Shown here piece after piece: positions 8,306 through 14,897 of a stretch of 51,920 nt of DNA; the first letter of the stretch is position 1; each line of letters starts with the position of its first letter. The notes under the pieces are model-generated. The model worked only from the letters and a program-made list of their open reading frames with translations, was not told where the DNA came from and did not search any database. The position numbers were made by a program, and so were the translations under genes. The stretch is from contig JAGBEV010000008.1 in NCBI GenBank assembly GCA_017936785.1, forward strand, positions 1 through 51,920, read 5' to 3'. Origin of the DNA: Lachnospiraceae bacterium (lineage in GTDB: Bacteria > Bacillota > Clostridia > Lachnospirales > Lachnospiraceae).

Positions 8306-8677
8306 ATGCAGACAAAAAACTTAAAGGTAGCTTACACCAGCCGCCAGACGAAATCCTCTTATACTTCCGTCCCGAAAATACAGATGGAAGGGAAATGGCT
8401 TGAGGAACTTGGATTTGCCATCGGCACGCTCCTCAAAGTAGAATTTGAGGAAGGCTCCATCCGCATCCGTCCCCTGACGGAAGAAGAAGCGGCAGAACGC
8501 AGACAGCAGGAGCTGAAAGCGGAGCTTGACCGCAAATCTGCGGAGCTGAAGCAGGTACAGCTTGGCCTTGCTGCCGCCTATGCCGGCCTTTCCCCGGAAC
8601 TCTCCCAAGTCGCAAAATCCAAATCCCCGTATTCTCCTTCCGGCAGGAAGTCCAAAAAGTCTGAAAAAACCAAATAG
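8306..8677 (+). CDS. SymE-like toxin of a type I toxin-antitoxin module
   Basis: This 123-residue protein is the only rightward gene in the prophage. Residues 5-57 match the SymE family (AbrB-like fold): LKVAYTSRQ, a VPKIQMEGKWLEELGF core and GTLLKVEFEEGSIRIRPL. The rest is a helical, Glu/Lys-rich segment and a basic tail (KSKSPYSPSGRKSKKSEKTK). SymE in Escherichia coli is an SOS-induced toxin held down by antisense RNA SymR. Here AAAGGAG sits seven bases before the ATG. The antisense orientation of a leftward terminator at 8119-8149 is compatible with an antisense RNA across the leader, but that is inferred. Confidence 0.75.
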   Translation: MQTKNLKVAYTSRQTKSSYTSVPKIQMEGKWLEELGFAIGTLLKVEFEEGSIRIRPLTEEEAAERRQQELKAELDRKSAELKQVQLGLAAAYAGLSPELSQVAKSKSPYSPSGRKSKKSEKTK

Positions 8678-8736
8678 CCACCGCCATATCACTCCGACAC
8701 CTTCCATTTTTGCAGGGGATACCTCTCCCCTGCTTT

Positions 8737-8988
8737 TTATGCTTCCTCCGTCAGTGTATAAGTGATTTTCATCGTCTTATCGACCGTTTTAACCACTGCA
8801 GAGGAAAGGTTGTTGATGGAAGCAAGGTACGGCGTCAGCAGGTACGCTGTCCGGTATTCATTCCCATAGCTGCCTCCCCATCCAAACAGGAAATGCTTGT
8901 ACTGGAACAGCGGCGTTGCCGCATCATTCAGCCTTGCGCTCCCCTGCGTATCTGGTACCTTCCTTCCATTCCTTCTATGTCTTTCCAC
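8737..8988 (-). pseudogene. 3' fragment of a phage tail/structural gene
   Basis: The last ~65 codons encode ARLNDAATPLFQYKHF, FGWGGSYGNEYRTAY and LTPYLASIN, a sequence style typical of the C-terminus of Clostridial phage tail-region proteins. The first ~15 codons are out-of-frame readings of a different gene, and the GTG at 8988 has no ribosome site of its own. I read this as what remains of a structural gene after a large deletion. The exact protein family was not identified. Confidence 0.65.
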
Positions 8989-8996
8989 CGTTCCAA
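8928..8996 (-). pseudogene. 5' fragment of a NUMOD4/HNH endonuclease-like gene
   Basis: A TTG start with AGGAGG eight bases upstream (9010-9005) begins LERWKDIEGMEGRYQI, the opening motif of NUMOD4-containing HNH homing endonucleases (WK-I-GYEG-YQVS). After this the frame runs into tail-gene DNA and stops at 8928. It marks the other side of the deletion junction, somewhere near 8950-8960. Confidence 0.6.
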
Positions 8997-9019
8997 TCCC
9001 AAAACCTCCTTTATGTATA

Positions 9020-9039
9020 GGGCGGCGTTCCTGCCGCCC
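9020..9039 (-). repeat. GC-rich hairpin after the DUF2815 gene
   Basis: GGGCGGC (9020-9026) and GCCGCCC (9033-9039) form a perfect 7-bp stem with a 6-base loop. No T-run follows on either strand, so it is more likely an intercistronic mRNA-stabilising hairpin than a terminator. Confidence 0.6.
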
Positions 9040-9051
9040 ATCCCATGTCCT

Positions 9052-9597
9052 TTAAGAGAGGAAATCATCCTCGCCGTCATCCACCGCTTCAAACTCATCC
9101 TTCGCATTGGCTCTGGAACCCAACGGCTCCCCGTCCCTTAATTTCTGGACATTGCCAAGTCCGGCTGCCACGCCCTTATTGCCGTTGGAATTATAGGCAT
9201 AAAAGGTAATGGAAACCCTGCCGTAGCATCCGCTGTACACCTCGCTCTGGTCAAGGATCGGCTGCACCTGTCTGTCCACGATCTGCGGCGCCTGTTTGGA
9301 ATTGGCATTTAGGAACATGGCGCCCGCATAAGCCTCGTCTTCCGGGCGGTCAGCATCGCCGTCCCTCAAAGGCATTTTCAGATTGGCAGGGATCTTTCCG
9401 CCCCATTTCCCTTTGCCTTCCTCCTTCGCAGTTTCAACCGCCTTTCTGATCTTGGCAATCGTATCCTTATCCTTTTTGTCGATGATGCAGGATACCGAAT
9501 ACTTCGGCTCGCTGCCGTTGACGGAATCCGGCTCCCACAAATGCGCGTAGGAAAGTCTGCATGGAACAATTACTTTGGTTCTGTTTTCTGTACTCAT
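9052..9597 (-). CDS. DUF2815 family phage single-stranded DNA-binding protein
   Basis: This 181-residue protein matches the DUF2815 phage family: VIVPCRLSYAHLWEPDSVNG, KYSVSCIIDKKD, an aromatic YSGCYGRVSITFYAYN core and an acidic tail ending DDGEDDFLS, like the protein-interaction tails of ssDNA-binding proteins. Family members are thought to bind ssDNA during phage replication. The ATG at 9597 is eight bases from GGAGG; GTG 9600 is a less likely alternative. The next genes expected downstream in intact relatives (DNA polymerase, primase/helicase) are absent. Confidence 0.85.
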   Translation of the reverse strand: MSTENRTKVIVPCRLSYAHLWEPDSVNGSEPKYSVSCIIDKKDKDTIAKIRKAVETAKEEGKGKWGGKIPANLKMPLRDGDADRPEDEAYAGAMFLNANSKQAPQIVDRQVQPILDQSEVYSGCYGRVSITFYAYNSNGNKGVAAGLGNVQKLRDGEPLGSRANAKDEFEAVDDGEDDFLS

Positions 9598-9600
9598 CAC

Positions 9601-10728
9601 TTAATCCTCCTTAAAATCCGCTTCTGCGGTTGATACATTGACTGCTTCCCGTTTATCTGATTCCGGCACCAGCGTGACCTTGCCCTCCGGCTTATACACG
9701 AAAGCTCCGAGTATTTCAGCAAACTTCTTTTTCCCCATCAGCTTCTCCATTTCCGTGATGCCGATCAGCGAAGATTTGAAGATATCCGTATACCCGGCTG
9801 CCTTTGCCGCATTCGCCGCGTCCTCCTCATCCGTATACCTGCGGTTGCTCCGCCCAAGCACCACCTTGAATCCCGGCCATTTCTTATGGTTCACAACCGC
9901 TTCATTCTGAGCATAGGTGTAAATTTCCTCCGCCCACTTTTTCAATGCGTCCGCTTTGGTAAGCACCTCTGCGATCTCTTCCTCCGACAGAAGAGGGGCT
10001 TCCCGAAACTCCATCTGCGCCAGTCTCAGATACTCATTCGCCCTCTCCCGGCAGGTAAACCTCGCCTTGCAGAATCGGCAGTGGGCCCCGGCAGCGTATT
10101 CGCCTTCCCCGGCAAGGGCCTTTTTCGCCCCGGTTTCAAATACCTCACTTCCCCATTTCAAAAGCGCTTCTGCGGAAATCTCCCATGTGGAGAGATGCTG
10201 CAGCCTCGGCTGCACGATGGTCAGTTCCACCGTGTCGATATCATACAGGCAGGACAGCATATCGAGGACTCCGAGCCCATAAATCATAAGCTGCACATTC
10301 TCTTCCGATTCCACCATGACGCCCTTGCCGAGTTTCAGGTCGATAATATGGATTTTCCGGGAATCCACCACCACAAGGTCTGCCGTTCCGAAGCACCCTT
10401 CCACACGGCTGCTCAAATCCACCTTCAGTTCCACGCCAACATACGGATCGGGGCATTCCTTCCTTGCCGTCTCAATCTGTTCAATGCCATAGGCAGCGTA
10501 ATCCTCTACCGCTTCCATCAGTTCATCCGAATAATAATCAGAGACAGGCCGCTTGGTTCTTTTCTTCAGATGTTTTTTGATAAGGTATTCTGCCATCTCA
10601 TGTCCGGCAGTCCCCTCCGCCGCATATGGGGACTGCTCATCCGCAAACTGCTCTTCCAGCTTAAGGGACGGCGGGCAGCTTAAATACCGCCTGCCGGACG
10701 ATGGAGAAAACCTTGCATGCGCGCCCAT
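9601..10728 (-). CDS. DUF2800 family phage nuclease (Cas4/RecB-like)
   Basis: This 375-residue protein has the layout of a Cas4/RecB-type nuclease: AEGTAGHEMAEYL (His43), GCFGTADLVVV then HIIDLKLGKG (the D...D-x-K core, ~115-135), a Gln-containing helix (NVQLMIYG) and a late Cys cluster (HCRFCKARFTC) suited to an iron-sulfur site with an N-terminal Cys. It is a standard early gene beside DUF2815 in Clostridial phages, presumably in recombination or replication. Its ATG shares one base with the stop of the upstream gene (TGATG), indicating coupled translation. Confidence 0.88.
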   Translation of the reverse strand: MGAHARFSPSSGRRYLSCPPSLKLEEQFADEQSPYAAEGTAGHEMAEYLIKKHLKKRTKRPVSDYYSDELMEAVEDYAAYGIEQIETARKECPDPYVGVELKVDLSSRVEGCFGTADLVVVDSRKIHIIDLKLGKGVMVESEENVQLMIYGLGVLDMLSCLYDIDTVELTIVQPRLQHLSTWEISAEALLKWGSEVFETGAKKALAGEGEYAAGAHCRFCKARFTCRERANEYLRLAQMEFREAPLLSEEEIAEVLTKADALKKWAEEIYTYAQNEAVVNHKKWPGFKVVLGRSNRRYTDEEDAANAAKAAGYTDIFKSSLIGITEMEKLMGKKKFAEILGAFVYKPEGKVTLVPESDKREAVNVSTAEADFKED

Positions 10729-11054
10729 CAGAGTGCCTGCGCTTTCTGGTACAGCACGCCGAGTTTCTCATCCGGCACATCCGACAGCTTGCTGTATCCA
10801 AACTCAGTAATGAGGTTCTTGACCTCTGACGTTTTCCCGGCTCTGGACTTTTCCGTCAGGAACGCCCGCACCATCTTCCTGTCAATCTGCGGCTCATCCT
10901 TTGCCGTTTCTTTCGGATGCGAAGATCCCGCAGGTTCCTTCTCCGGCGCTTTCCCTGCATCCTCTGGCACGCCCCTGCCCTCCGAAACCATCTGCCGGAT
11001 TCCGGCAGCAATCATTTCATAGCCTTCCGCCATCTTCATTAATGCTTCATTCAT
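10728..11054 (-). CDS. small phage early protein, unknown function
   Basis: This 108-residue protein has an N-terminal amphipathic helix (ALMKMAEGYEMIAAGIRQMV), a Pro/Glu/Ala-rich linker and a C-terminal domain (MVRAFLTEKSRAGKTSEVKNL) typical of short genes placed just before DUF2800 in Clostridial prophages. These are sometimes mislabelled after the eukaryotic rRNA protein Rrp5; there is no support for that role. GGAGGAG precedes the ATG. Confidence 0.75.
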   Translation of the reverse strand: MNEALMKMAEGYEMIAAGIRQMVSEGRGVPEDAGKAPEKEPAGSSHPKETAKDEPQIDRKMVRAFLTEKSRAGKTSEVKNLITEFGYSKLSDVPDEKLGVLYQKAQAL

Positions 11055-11069
11055 AAATCTTCTCCTCCT

Positions 11070-11465
11070 TTATTCCAGTCTCAGCCCCTGAACCGCCATA
11101 CGGTATTCCGGCGTGGCACGTTCATCAATCGGAAGCGTCCTGACATTTATTGCATTGAATCTGTCATCATAAAGCTGGACAGGCTTCTTTTTCTTTCTGG
11201 CATGGTCAAGCTCAAACTTCATCCCCTCCGTGATGTCGAATCCGAATACATACACCTCATCACAGGAATCCATCAGTTCCAAGCCCATCTCAATGCCCGT
11301 CATTCTCTCGTTGGGATTATTCTCATCGAGGAATGTTGGAAAATAGAGATGCGGAACCACAGGGATTCTCCCTGTCCCAATGACAATCTTCCCGTAGAAT
11401 TTTGCCTTTTTCATGTTCTCCTCGATGTTTCCCCGATATGGGGAGCAGATAAAAACTTTTCTCAT
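11070..11465 (-). CDS. DUF4406-like / nucleoside deoxyribosyltransferase-fold protein
   Basis: This 131-residue protein starts RKVFICSPYRGNIEENMKKA, the signature of small phage proteins with a nucleoside 2-deoxyribosyltransferase-like fold. It continues PVVPHLYFPTFLDE, GLELMDSCDEVYVFG and ITEGMKFELDHA, where the Glu in GMKFE is at the position of the fold's active-site acid. Possible roles are nucleotide metabolism or sensing; none is proven. It lies 15 bases before the next early gene. Confidence 0.75.
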   Translation of the reverse strand: MRKVFICSPYRGNIEENMKKAKFYGKIVIGTGRIPVVPHLYFPTFLDENNPNERMTGIEMGLELMDSCDEVYVFGFDITEGMKFELDHARKKKKPVQLYDDRFNAINVRTLPIDERATPEYRMAVQGLRLE

Positions 11466-11523
11466 AATAAAATCATCCTTTCACATTCGGCTCTCATGGC
11501 CGTGGGGTACTCGTCAATATTTC

Positions 11524-11853
11524 CTACAAAGCAAAGTCTCTGAGGATGCTGTCCATCACTGCCTTGTCCTCATCGGTTAGCTGCTCCGATAACCGCTTAA
11601 GCAGTTCCTGCTGATTCGGCTTCAAGTATTTGCGCCCGATGTAATATCCATCAGCCACTTTCACTCCTCCGCCGTATCTGCCACGGATGGTTTCAATCGG
11701 GTGAGCGAGGGTAAGCTCTTCGATGTCATATTTAATGGTCCGGACCGAAACATCAAATTCATGCGCCAAGTTCGCAATGGTGTCCTGCCTTCTTTTACAC
11801 AGGACATTTAAGATCGCCTCACGGCGCTCACTTGGTGTCATGTTTTTTGCCAT
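11524..11853 (-). CDS. small helix-turn-helix regulator (DeoR/HTH_11-like)
   Basis: This 109-residue protein has an N-terminal winged-helix domain (RREAILNVLCKRRQ, then IANLAHEFDVSVRTIKYDIEEL), like the DNA-binding part of DeoR-type regulators, followed by a basic wing (IRGRYGGGVKV) and a short helical tail. There is no effector domain, so it is probably a phage early regulator. AAGGAGGTGAG precedes the ATG. Confidence 0.8.
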   Translation of the reverse strand: MAKNMTPSERREAILNVLCKRRQDTIANLAHEFDVSVRTIKYDIEELTLAHPIETIRGRYGGGVKVADGYYIGRKYLKPNQQELLKRLSEQLTDEDKAVMDSILRDFAL

Positions 11854-11907
11854 CCTCGCTCACCTCCTTCCTCATTTCCCTTGCCTTGTGAACACAGGAT
11901 ATTGGTT

Positions 11908-11932
11908 AAAGGTGCAGGCTTTTTGCACCTTT
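11908..11932. repeat. 9-bp perfect inverted repeat upstream of the HTH gene
   Basis: AAAGGTGCA (11908-11916) and TGCACCTTT (11924-11932) are exact reverse complements with a 7-base gap, about 55 bases upstream of the HTH regulator start. There is no T-run, so an operator or a leader hairpin is more likely than a terminator. Confidence 0.55.
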
Positions 11933-12114
11933 AAAAACTTTTTTCAAAAATCTGCAATTTTCATAATCGCAGCTACCTTACGCCAATCTAAGGAGTTAAC
12001 GGTTTCTTCCTGAGAAAAAATGTCTCCACTCCCTTATTCTCTTTTTGCATTTCAATTAAGGCGTAAAAAACACATTGCCAACTCCACACAGTAGGTAATA
12101 TCCTTTTCACAATG

Positions 12115-12154
12115 AAAAAAAGGAACTGCCTGTCCAACGTAAACAGGCAATTCC
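12115..12154 (-). terminator. Rho-independent terminator
   Basis: On the minus strand GGAATTGCCTGT (12154-12143) pairs with ACAGGCAGTTCC (12133-12122) with one mismatch, and a T-run fills 12121-12115. It closes the leftward transcript that includes the small Cys-rich gene or the structured stretch beside it. Confidence 0.85.
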
Positions 12155-12265
12155 CCAAAAATGGCTGAACTTAAGAAAGCCACTAGAATCTCTGATTTTT
12201 TGCAGCATTCTACCAACATACCTGTTCGCAGACTACTGTAATATCAGCACATCCTAGTGGCTGTC
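12115..12265 (-). ncRNA. Candidate structured RNA ending in a terminator
   Basis: About 450 bases (11854-12306) hold no gene. Within them AGCCACTAG (minus strand, 12262-12254) pairs with CTAGTGGCT (12186-12178). An inner TAGAAT can pair with ATTCTA next to the closing arm, giving two mutually exclusive folds, and a strong terminator follows. This could be a small RNA or a leader with alternative structures. I do not recognise the family. Confidence 0.35.
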
Positions 12266-12306
12266 TCTACAAGCTAGTCCCATTATTCTGTTTTCTTTAT
12301 CATCCA

Positions 12307-12486
12307 CTATCCGACACAGGCATCTGCTGTCGCTTTTCCTATATGAACAGGGATATCCTCTTTTGTAATCATACATTTGTGCAGCACCACCACATCTTCC
12401 CGAACTTCCGATTCTGTCTTACAGACAAAGCACTTCTTATTCCACGGACAATTCTTTGTACATCTATGTACCACGCCATCTGCCAT
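12307..12486 (-). CDS. small cysteine-rich protein, unknown
   Basis: This 59-residue protein has a CTKNCPWNKKCFVC arrangement (four Cys in the first third), then HKC and a late Cys, resembling a small zinc-binding protein. The ATG at 12486 is eight bases from GGAGG; an in-frame TTG five codons upstream lies inside that ribosome site. I do not recognise the family. It is the first gene after the immunity region, in the place of a Cro-like or antirepressor gene, but it has no helix-turn-helix. Confidence 0.6.
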   Translation of the reverse strand: MADGVVHRCTKNCPWNKKCFVCKTESEVREDVVVLHKCMITKEDIPVHIGKATADACVG

Positions 12487-12542
12487 ATGCCCCACCTCCA
12501 ATCAAAATACGACAGTTTTCTCGCTTCCATTATTATTCTATG

Positions 12543-12575
12543 TTCCAAAACAGTTTTTATTTCACTGTTTTGGAA
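12543..12575. repeat. 12-bp perfect inverted repeat
   Basis: TTCCAAAACAGT (12543-12554) is the exact reverse complement of 12564-12575, with a 9-base loop. It is upstream of the Cys-rich gene. No T-run follows on the minus strand, so it is a hairpin or operator rather than a terminator. Confidence 0.6.
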
Positions 12576-12691
12576 TATTTTTCAAATTTCTTCATAGAAT
12601 ATTTCTGAAACCTTTTTACCCGCAAAAGGTATACCTAATATAATCATTTTGGCTTCCAAAATTTATATCAATCCATCCCGCCAAAAGATAA

Positions 12692-12712
12692 CTTGTTCGC
12701 TAACTTGCGAAC
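12692..12712. promoter_or_regulatory. Operator-like palindrome shared with the repressor promoter
   Basis: GTTCGC-TAACTT-GCGAAC is palindromic, and the 17 bases CTTGTTCGCTAACTTGC (12692-12708) recur exactly at 14032-14048, directly after the -10 of the repressor promoter. Two copies flanking the repressor/ImmA pair fit binding sites of the prophage repressor. Confidence 0.6.
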
Positions 12713-12721
12713 ATTATCCTC

Positions 12722-12755
12722 AAAAAAATATGCGGACTGTTATGCAATCCGCATA
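12722..12755 (-). terminator. Terminator of the repressor/ImmA operon
   Basis: On the minus strand TATGCGGA (12755-12748) pairs with TCCGCATA (12736-12729), followed by seven T (12728-12722), 21 bases after the ImmA stop. Confidence 0.85.
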
Positions 12756-12776
12756 CTCCTACCTTCTACTAATCAT

Positions 12777-13568
12777 TTAATCATTCCAAATCAAATCAAA
12801 AGAAATCATATTCAGAACATCTGTACCCAGTTTAGTTTCCCCGGAAATATATCCAAGCTGTTTCAGTCTGTATCCAGCAGCTTCCAAAGATACGTTAAAA
12901 ACAGATGCAACTTTTTCTATCATTGCATAACAACGTAATCTCTTTGGCAAATTCAAATTTCCAAAGCTCTCTGCTATTAACCGTACCATTGACTCCGGCA
13001 TCAGAATTGCTGAAGATAACGCATTCGCCTGCCATTCCATCCAATCTCGGTCTGTCCACGTTTTTACCTGTTTCATGTCTAATTTCTTTGTATCAATCCG
13101 GCACTGGACCATCGGTACGGGAGTTTGGCCCATCAAGTCAAACAGCGTTACCTGATTGGGATCATAAGCAAAATACTCCTTATGTAAAAATCCGTGACTT
13201 GCCTCATGCCCCATAGTAAACCGATACCTGTGTTCCTGATTTTTTTCCAACAGAGTATTATCAATTATCACCGTGTGAGCCTTTGCACTGATATACTCCG
13301 CACAGTTGTCCACTGGATTATAAACAGGTATCTTATCTGTGTCATTAAATACCGTCATTCCAAGATATATCCCGCAATGTGACAGGTACTGAAAGTCCTG
13401 CTCCATTCCGAGATAATCCTGAACAAATAAATCAATATCAATCTCCTGCGGAGTCTTAAGTGCTTCCGGCATAAACTCATCCACAAGATTTTCCCCAATG
13501 ATATCAATCTCTTTCCTGCTTAATACCGGCGCCCCTGACTTTTTTCTTTTAATTTCTGGTCTATACAT
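12777..13568 (-). CDS. ImmA/IrrE family zinc metallopeptidase
   Basis: This 263-residue protein has the ImmA zinc-binding motif GHEASHGFLHKE (H121, E122, H125) and the downstream segment WMEWQANALSSAILMP with the third-ligand region. ImmA-type enzymes cleave the element's repressor during induction. It follows the XRE repressor by 10 bases, as in ICEBs1 and many prophages, so the repressor is its expected substrate. It is followed by a strong terminator. Confidence 0.9.
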   Translation of the reverse strand: MYRPEIKRKKSGAPVLSRKEIDIIGENLVDEFMPEALKTPQEIDIDLFVQDYLGMEQDFQYLSHCGIYLGMTVFNDTDKIPVYNPVDNCAEYISAKAHTVIIDNTLLEKNQEHRYRFTMGHEASHGFLHKEYFAYDPNQVTLFDLMGQTPVPMVQCRIDTKKLDMKQVKTWTDRDWMEWQANALSSAILMPESMVRLIAESFGNLNLPKRLRCYAMIEKVASVFNVSLEAAGYRLKQLGYISGETKLGTDVLNMISFDLIWND

Positions 13569-13578
13569 ATATAGGCTC

Positions 13579-13944
13579 TTACCCCTTTCGCTTTCTCAGT
13601 TCCTCGACAAACTGGTTCCATTCTTCTTCTCCGGCATCCAAGTCCCTTGCTGTCCTTAAGGCTGCACTAACATAATCCCTTCCCATTATGTATTCTGGTA
13701 AATCCGGTGCTACTGCATTCCTTTTTTTGCCAGCCAAGTCAAGCATGAGCGCGTTCTCTTCCTTTGAAAGATTCAGGATACTTGCGAGTTGGGTAAGTTT
13801 TTCCATATCGAAGGGGTTGCGTCTGTCTTTCTCCACATCAGTCAGAAACGGAGCCGACACGTTCAGCATCTCTGCCATTTTTCTGATCGTAATTTTCTTT
13901 TCAATCCTCTTCTTGCTTATAAATTCTCCAAAATTCGCATACAT
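13579..13944 (-). CDS. XRE-family prophage repressor
   Basis: This 121-residue protein has an N-terminal helix-turn-helix (FGEFISKKRIEK, then IRKMAEMLNVSAPFLTDVEK) of the Cro/C1 type and a short C-terminal region (ENALMLDLAGKKRN). The ATG at 13944 has AAGGTGA upstream. An in-frame ATG at 14016 would add 24 residues that are almost all Lys/Glu/Asn and has no ribosome site, so I did not use it. Neighbouring ImmA peptidase, an upstream consensus promoter and repeated operators all point to the element's master repressor. Confidence 0.88.
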   Translation of the reverse strand: MYANFGEFISKKRIEKKITIRKMAEMLNVSAPFLTDVEKDRRNPFDMEKLTQLASILNLSKEENALMLDLAGKKRNAVAPDLPEYIMGRDYVSAALRTARDLDAGEEEWNQFVEELRKRKG

Positions 13945-14030
13945 AATCTTCACCTTTTCATTTTCCTTTTCTTTTCGTTTTCTCTTTTCTGCATCGTTTC
14001 CTTTTTTGGTGTTCATTTATTAGCACGCTT

Positions 14031-14053
14031 GCTTGTTCGCTAACTTGCTAACA
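14031..14053. promoter_or_regulatory. Operator repeats at the repressor promoter
   Basis: The stretch contains GCTTGTTCGCTAACTTGC followed by TAACAC. On the minus strand this reads as tandem GTTAGC half-sites two bases apart, then GCGAAC. It lies just downstream of the -10 (14056-14061), so bound repressor would block its own transcription. The same 17-mer occurs at 12692-12708. Confidence 0.6.
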
Positions 14054-14055
14054 CG

Positions 14056-14084
14056 ATTATATAAAATATGAAAAGGAATGTCAA
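14056..14084 (-). promoter_or_regulatory. Sigma-A promoter of the repressor
   Basis: TTGACA (14084-14079) and TATAAT (14061-14056) are both perfect consensus with a 17-base spacer on the minus strand. Confidence 0.85.
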
Positions 14085-14122
14085 CCCCATTTTTCAGAAG
14101 GTTTTATTCCTTTCCATCGTAA

Positions 14123-14356
14123 TCAATACAGATAGTCATGTGGAGAATAGTATCCTTTTTTCTGCTCTTTCTGTCTTGCTATGGAAGATTCCGAAGCTTC
14201 TGCTGTTTCAAACAGCCGATTGCCCTGCACTTGGATTCCCCCGCTTGTTCCAAACCGGATGATCTAAAAATTTCCGTTCCGCTTTACAATCTTTACTTCC
14301 CGGACTATCCGATTGTTCTCAACAATGTATGCTGTTGAACCAGTTTCAAATTTCAT
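14123..14356 (-). pseudogene. small conserved accessory gene broken by an amber codon
   Basis: From ATG 14356 (GGAGG ten bases upstream) the frame reads MKFETGSTAYIVENNRIVRE and so on for 30 codons, meets TAG at 14266-14264, then continues open as IIRFGTSGGIQVQGNRLFET to ...YYSPHDYLY and TGA at 14123. The downstream half is in the same frame and looks like the rest of one 77-codon gene, so the TAG most likely replaced a tyrosine codon (TAT or TAC). The family is small and of unknown function, found on Firmicute mobile elements as far as I recall. It is the first gene after an SOS-type promoter. Confidence 0.7.
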
Positions 14357-14451
14357 GTAACCATCGCCTCCTATACTGAGGTCAGAAAAGGGAAAGATAA
14401 CCAACCTGTCAGTTTTCTCGTGCGACATCATCCTAATGTAGCGATAGGTAT

Positions 14452-14480
14452 ATTATGCGAACATTTGTTCTATCTGTCAA
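14452..14480 (-). promoter_or_regulatory. SOS-type promoter with LexA box in the spacer
   Basis: On the minus strand TTGACA (14480-14475), a 17-base spacer and CATAAT (14457-14452) form a strong promoter. The spacer contains AGAACAAATGTTCG (14471-14458), a GAAC-N4-GTTC site matching the Gram-positive LexA/DinR box. LexA binding there would block polymerase, so the promoter should be DNA-damage inducible. It points to the broken small gene and onward to the repressor. Confidence 0.75.
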
Positions 14481-14489
14481 TAGGGATTG

Positions 14490-14870
14490 CTATTTTCGTT
14501 CAATCAAATCAGCTCCCATGATACGCCGTGCCAACTTGAGAAAGTCTTTATTTATCACACCCGAATCTTCTAATTCCTTTTTCACAATTTTTGTAACAAA
14601 ATTCCGGAGCGTCCCCTTCCCTTTCTTAAACTTGGCCGATTTTATCATCTTTCGAATATCCCGGTCGCAAAACCCGATATAAATTTCTATGGTAAGTTCT
14701 TCCGGCACTCCTTCGATGGTTTCATAACAAACGGCTTCTATTGCAGGACTTGTCAACATATAGGACGGATTATAATTTTCTGCCAAAGCAGGAATGGATG
14801 TATAATCCAGATTGTACCGATAGGTTATTCCTTTTTCCACGAACCAGATCCTAATCTCGTTTTCCGGCAT
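14490..14870 (-). CDS. hypothetical protein
   Basis: This 126-residue protein has no motif I recognise. It is mixed alpha/beta, with an aromatic N-terminus (EIRIWFVEKGITYRYNLDY), a central ELTIEIYIGFC strand and a basic helical C-terminus (FKKGKGTLRNFVTKIVKKEL). GGAGGATAC sits nine bases before the ATG, so it is very likely translated. It is AT-rich like the next two leftward genes and probably shares their transcript. Confidence 0.6.
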   Translation of the reverse strand: MPENEIRIWFVEKGITYRYNLDYTSIPALAENYNPSYMLTSPAIEAVCYETIEGVPEELTIEIYIGFCDRDIRKMIKSAKFKKGKGTLRNFVTKIVKKELEDSGVINKDFLKLARRIMGADLIERK

Positions 14871-14897
14871 AGGTTGTATCCTCCTCCATCTGCTTTT

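Larger units (their letters stand above)
3016..14480. mobile_element. Defective prophage with serine recombinases
   Basis: The segment carries, in leftward order, an SOS-type promoter, XRE repressor, ImmA-type peptidase, small early genes, DUF2800 nuclease, DUF2815 DNA-binding protein, a short tail-gene fragment, holin, endolysin and three serine recombinase genes. No DNA polymerase, terminase, portal, capsid or complete tail gene is present, so the element cannot build particles. The 3-11.5 kb part is visibly GC-richer than both flanks. Boundaries are approximate: the left edge is set at the recombinase terminator and the right at the SOS-type promoter. No attachment-site repeat was recognised. 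Confidence 0.8.

Noticed and set aside
8305-8677. AbrB/SpoVT transcription factor instead of a toxin
   Set aside because: The fold is shared, but the specific SymE spelling (YTSRQ ... VPKIQMEGKWLEELGF) favours SymE; the long charged tail is not typical of AbrB regulators.
13945-14016. Extended N-terminus of the XRE repressor
   Set aside because: The added residues are almost all Lys/Glu/Asn, there is no ribosome site, and the operator repeats lie right before it; the internal ATG has a good site.
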